A stretch of DNA of 64,000 nt from Cynocephalus volans (lineage: Eukaryota; Chordata; Mammalia; Dermoptera; Cynocephalidae): the NCBI RefSeq assembly GCF_027409185.1, contig NC_084469.1, positions 36,831,293-36,895,292 on the forward strand, in the 5' to 3' direction. Both the position numbers and the translations under genes were made by a program. The notes beneath the pieces are model-generated. The model saw only the letters and a program-made list of their open reading frames with translations. It searched no databases and was not told the DNA's origin. Of the stretch, positions 55,901 to 61,900 are shown piece by piece (the stretch's first letter is position 1; each line of letters opens with the position of its first letter).

Positions 55901-58900
55901 CAATAGCCAAGATGTGGAACCAATGGAAATGTCCATTGATACATGACTGGATAAGGACAATGTAGTGTATATACCCAATAGAATACTACTCAGCCATAAA
56001 AAAGAATGAAATTCTGCCATTTGCAGCAATATGAATGAGCTTGGAAAAAAACTGTAAGTGAAATAAACTAGGCATAGGAAGAGAAATACTGCATGTCCTC
56101 GCCCACAAGTGTGAGCTAAAAAAGAAAAAAACATATAAAGAGACAATAACCACAATAATAAGTTGAACTTTCAGAAGGAGAGAACAGAACTATGGTTACT
56201 AGAGGTGAGAAAGTGGGGAGAGGGATTAGGGAGAAAGTGGGTTATAGACACAAAAAATAATTATGTTTTGTAATGATGAATATGCTAATAATCCTGTTTT
56301 GATCATCACATTGTACAGGAATACTAATATCAACTCTGTATAATCTATTGTTTCAATAAAAAGATTTAAAAAGGGATAATAAGGAATTATTATGAACATC
56401 TCTGCGCCAATAATTTTTACAAGTTGGATAAAATGGACAAATTCCTTAAAAGAAACCAACTACCAAAGTTCACTAAAGAAGAAATAGATAACCTCAATAA
56501 CTATATCTATTAATAAAATTGCATTGTAGTTAAAAACTCTAACAGAGAAAACTGCAGACCTATTTGTCTTCAATGGTGAATCTACAAATATTTAAGAGCA
56601 AAATAATACCAATTCTACATAAACTCTCCAGAAAATTGAAAAGGAGGAACTACTTCCCAACTCAGTCTATGAGGCCATAATTACACAGATACCAAGAACA
56701 GACAAAGACATTACATTACAAGAAAATAAAACTACAGACCAATATCCCTCATGAACATGGAACAAAAATTCTTGGAAAAATTTTAGCAAATTGAATCCAG
56801 AAATATGTTAAAGGAATAATATATCATGATCAAGTGTGGTTAAACCAAGAATGCAATGTTGGTTTAACATCTGAAATTAATCAATGTAATTCACCATATT
56901 AATAGACTAAAAAAGGGGCTGGCCAGTTAGCTCGGTTGGTTAGCATGCAGCCATGACCAAGGTCATACATAGTTTGGATCCCAGCACCAGCTAGTCACCA
57001 AAAAACAAACAAACAAACAAAAAACCCCACCACACACACACACACACACACATACACTCACACACACATATAAAACAACCCCCAAAAGACAAACTCTGTG
57101 ATCATCTCAGTAAATTAGGGCAAAGCATCTGACAAAATCCAACCTCCATTTATGACAAAAAATTCTCTGCCTGCTAAAAACAGAAGATGCATGATAGGTT
57201 GAATAATAACCTCCCCAAAATGTTCATGTCCTAATCTCCAGAACCTGTGAATGTTTACTTTATATATAAAAGGGACTTTTTTAGGTGTGAGTAAACTAAA
57301 GATCTCGAGATAGGGAAATTATCCTGGATTATCCAGGTAAGCCCAATGTAATCATAAGTGTCCTTATAAGAAAATGGCAGTGGAATTAGGGTCAGAGAGA
57401 GAAGATGTAAGGATGGGAGCACAGGTCAGACAGGAGAGAAGATGCTACCCTGCTGGCTTTGAAGACTGAGGAAGGGGTCCTGAGCAAAGAAACAGCTTCT
57501 TTCATGGAGACTTTAGCAAGAATGCTGGCTGGTTGACAATTTGATTTTAGACCAGTGAAACTGATTTTGGACTTCTGACTTCCAGAATTGTAAGACTATA
57601 AATCATGTTGTTTTAAGCTACCAAGTTTGTGGTAATCTGTTACATCAGCCACAGGAAATATATATAAAAGTGCATCTTCAAAACCTTGCAGCTAACATCA
57701 TACTAATTGGTGAAGGAGTGAATGTTTCCCCCCAATATCTTTAACAAGGTAATGAGTTCACTGTCTCCACTTCTACACAACAATGTACTAGAGGTCCTAG
57801 CCAGAGCAATAAGGCAAGAAAAATAATTAAAAGGCATAGAGTTTGGGGGAGAAAAGAAGTGAAAATGTTAGTATTCACACATAGCATAATCATCTATAGA
57901 AAATCCCAAGTCATCTACACAAAGCATCACTATACTAATAAGTGAGTTTAGTAAGGTTACAGGATACAGATCAAATACAAAAGTCAATTGTGTTTCTATT
58001 TACTGGCAATGAACAATTGAAAATTAAAGTTAAGAAAACAATACCATTTACAATAGCATTAAAAGTATGAAACATATAGGGATATATTTGACAAAAGATG
58101 GACAGAGGGTCATGAGGAAACTTCTAGGAGGTGATGGAAATGTTCATTATTTTGATTATGGTGAAAGAACCAAAGGTATATTCATTTGTCTAAATTCATC
58201 ATTTTATACTTTAAATATGTAAAATTTATTATACATCAATTATACTTCAAAAAAGCTGAAAAATAAGTTATGCACAGAAGTTCAAGACATAATTTAGCAA
58301 GTAATAAGTATTTACTGTGGGTTCTTGTACAAAAAGATATTGAGAAACATAATCCTTTTGTTTTGATGGCTGGCTGGTATGGGGAACTGAACTGTTGAAC
58401 TTGGTGTTATCAACATGGTGCTCTAACCACCTGAGCTAACTGACCAGCCCAAGAAACATAATCTTGACAGTGATATGCATGATGGGTTGAATGAGAAGGT
58501 GGGACTCCACTGGAAAATCACACTTAATAACACAGAATTTCCAGTAAATTATCTTCTGTTCACAATCAGGCTATCTGGGGACTCAGAAAATATTCCACTG
58601 TTCTATTGGGTCTTCTTCCAAGAGGTCATTTATGAAAAGTTACTTTAGGAGGGACACATCCAGACAGAAATCTGACCCCATACTCTAGAGAGAAGGACTC
58701 ATAGACTCCAGGGACAGCAGTCCCAGGAGCAAAGAGCCTGTCCTCATTCCCAAGGTACCCTCTTGTCCTGGACAGACTCAATTCCTTTATGATATTGTGA
58801 CTCTTGGTGTATCAATGCTGAGCTATGGGTCCAGTCATGGGGGTGAGACCCATTGTGGGCTCTTCAGTCACTGAGGCTCCTTGGCCTCTGACATGTGCAA

Positions 58901-61900
58901 GAGCAGTGTAAGCTACCCTACTTGGATGTCAATAAGGATAGGGAAGGAAAGCTTTAAAAAGATGTTGGGAGATCAGGGGACATCTCAGTCCATGCCTAGA
59001 CCCTTGGTGGCCCTGGGCATGGAGCTGGGGGCTGCAGGCTATAGCCCCCTGGCTTGGTGGTCATCATGTCTTCTCTTCCTCTATTCAGGTGGATCATTAT
59101 GGTTTGCTGTCAACATTGCAGCTGATGTACACCGTGGGATACTGCTTCTCCCTTATCTCCCTCTTCCTGGCTTTCACCCTCCTCTTGTTTCTTCGGTGAG
59201 TGGAACTTCTGCCAACATGTGTTCAGGCATGTACAGTAGTCTCCCTTATCCGCAGGCCCGCTTTGGATGCCTGAAACTGCAGATAGTACTGAACCCTGTA
59301 TGTGCTATGTTTTTTCCTATACATACCTACCTATGTTAAATTTAATTTATAAATTAGGCACACTAAGAGACTAACAACAATGATAAAATAGAACAATTAT
59401 AATAATACATTGCAATAAAAGTTATGTGAATGTGGTCTCTCTCTCAAAGTATCTTATTATACTGTATTTGCCCTTCTTCTTGTGATGAAGAAGGGACAGA
59501 GAGGGACGGCACAAGATTTCATCCTGCTACTCAGAACAGCATGCAATTGAAAACTTACGAATTGTTTACTTCTGGAATTTTCCAGTGAATGTTTTTGTAC
59601 TGAGGTTGACTGTGAGTAACTGAAACCACGGAAGAGAAACTTGTGATTAAGGGGGGACCACTGTATCGTGTAATTTGCTCATTGGCTACCTCTAGAAGGC
59701 AGTGGAGACTGGGCTGGTTGATATGGATCATCAGATCTGGAAGCCACCTGAGAAACTGTGGGGTCCATCCGTCCCATTTTGTAGATGAAGGGGAAGAAAG
59801 GGATCTCAAAGTTCCAGTGAGAGGCATTGAGGCACCCTGGCCATAAAACCAGCTCACTGCACAGCTAGAGTTGAATCTGGGACTCCTAACTCTTCCGTCA
59901 GCTCTCTGGTTTAAATACCATCTGTGCTTGGCCCTGGTCTAAATCCCTAAACACACCTATTATTACTACAGTTTACCACAACTCCATCAGAGGCATTAGT
60001 TTTACAGAAGAGATTAAGGAATTTCTCCAAGGCAAGCAAATGAGTGGCAGAGCTGGGGTTTTAATCCAGGGCCCTTGGGTTCCAATTAGCTATCAATTAT
60101 GTACGTACTTCCTCCTATGCACTTTACGTTCATTAAGTCATTTAAATCGCATCCTAATTCAAATTAGGATTAATCCTAATACTAGAGGTTAGCATTATTA
60201 TTGATATCCCATTTTGTAAGTAAGTTAACTGAAATATGGACATGAAGTAACATGCCCAGGATCACACAGCTGGTGGGTGATGGGACCAGGATCACAACCA
60301 AGCAGTCAAGGGTCTGAGCATTTCCACTCCTTTGTACTGTTTTCCAGAATCCAAAACCTGAGTGCATTTGACTAAATCACATTTTTAGAAATCACCCAAG
60401 TGAGATACTTATGGACCCACTAAGGAGCCCCTCCAAGGCTATCTCTTGGTCTTGGACCATTGAGCAACTTAAATGAGTATAACCTGGAAGAATGAGCATT
60501 CAACACAGTTGCAGGAGACCAGAGACCTAGATGCTGGTTCCAAAGCAGTTCCCCACCAGGCTCTGCTAGCCCCAGGTCTGGCCTCATTTGACCCTTCAAT
60601 CCCAGGATGTCCTATAGCTCCCAAAGCAGAGTCATGACCACCTACCCCATTGGGAAAGCAATTTGTGAGCCATGGAGAGAATTCCACAGTTTGTTCCGAC
60701 TATCTGTTGCATCCTTCTTTCATGTACTTTCCAAATTCCCAGAACCAAGCCAGGAGGAAATAACTGCCCAGCACTGCAGGAAGTAACTTCAGCTTAGCCT
60801 CAGTCAACCAGTTGTGTGTTTTGCCTCAGGCTCTGGAGAGAGCCAGGCCTAGTACCTGCCCTTAAATAGCTCCCATTCTAGTTAGAGAGAAGAATGCATA
60901 TACCATAAAACATGACGACCTGGCTCAAGTCCTTTTTGGAAATTAAAAACCTAATGATAGTTCAAAAGCAAAGTAAGACTGCACATGTTCTGCACAGAGA
61001 GCATAGTAGAAAATGGTCCTTTCAGCTAGAGAGAACAAGGACACACAGTGTCACATCAGCTGGTATGACAAGAGCCTGCAGGAAGCTCCGGGGGGGATGA
61101 GGGAGAGGTAATGAGAGCTGATATTTTTCTGGGCACACATTACATGCACTTTACACAAATTAACTGATTCAATCATCCTACAACCCTCCAAGGTACGTGT
61201 TCTCATATACAGAGGCAGCAGAGCTTTGGAGAGCAGTATTTTGGCCTCAGAGTTTTTGGGTCTGAACCTCAGCTCTACCTCTTACTGCTCTGGGAATTTC
61301 GACAGGTACCTGAACCCTTCTGCTTTAATTCTCCCGTTTATAAAATCAGTGTAATCATAGTGCCTGCTTCTCCACTGCTGGTGAGGAGTAAGACTACCCA
61401 TAAGTACATGAATGTGCAAATGGCTTGGAACATGGCCTGGCCTGCTGAACGTGTTACATAGGTGATAGCTATTATTACCCACATTTTACAGATGAGGAAA
61501 CTGAGGCACAGAGAAGTAAGATCCCATAACCCAGAAGTCCAGCTCTGCAGCCTACACGATGAACCTCTGACTTTAATGAAAGATACACAGGCGTGTGAGG
61601 CGTAGACCTGTTGGTCTGAGCTGTTCTTTACTGAGGGAAGGCACTTTTCTCCTCGCACAGAAAACTTCACTGCACACGCAACTACATCCACATGAACTTG
61701 TTTGCTTCTTTCATCCTGAGAGCCCTGGCTGTACTGGTGAAGGACGCCGTCTTCCACAACTCTTACTCCAAGAGGCCCGACAGCGAGGATGGATGGATGT
61801 CCTATCTGGCAGAGGTAATCCCCTTCCCCACTATTGAAATTGGCTCTCTCACCCAATGTGTCAGTACCGGGTATCAGAGGACAGGCGGGTGGCGCCGGGG

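Larger units (their letters stand above)
53560..58260 (+). mobile_element. Ancient L1M/HAL1-like LINE, carrying several nested insertions
   Basis: Diverged LINE sequence resumes in order on both sides of each insert: upstream region (53560-54006), endonuclease region (54172-54960), mid ORF2 (to 55429), more ORF2 (56385-56914, 'tatgaggccataattacaca'), reverse transcriptase (57071-57200), and the later part (57663-58260, 'actagaggtcctagccagag'). The inserts are a SINE (54023-54155), a younger L1 3' end (55440-56373), a SINE (56915-57070) and an LTR-like piece (57212-57662). No intact frame. Confidence 0.7.
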
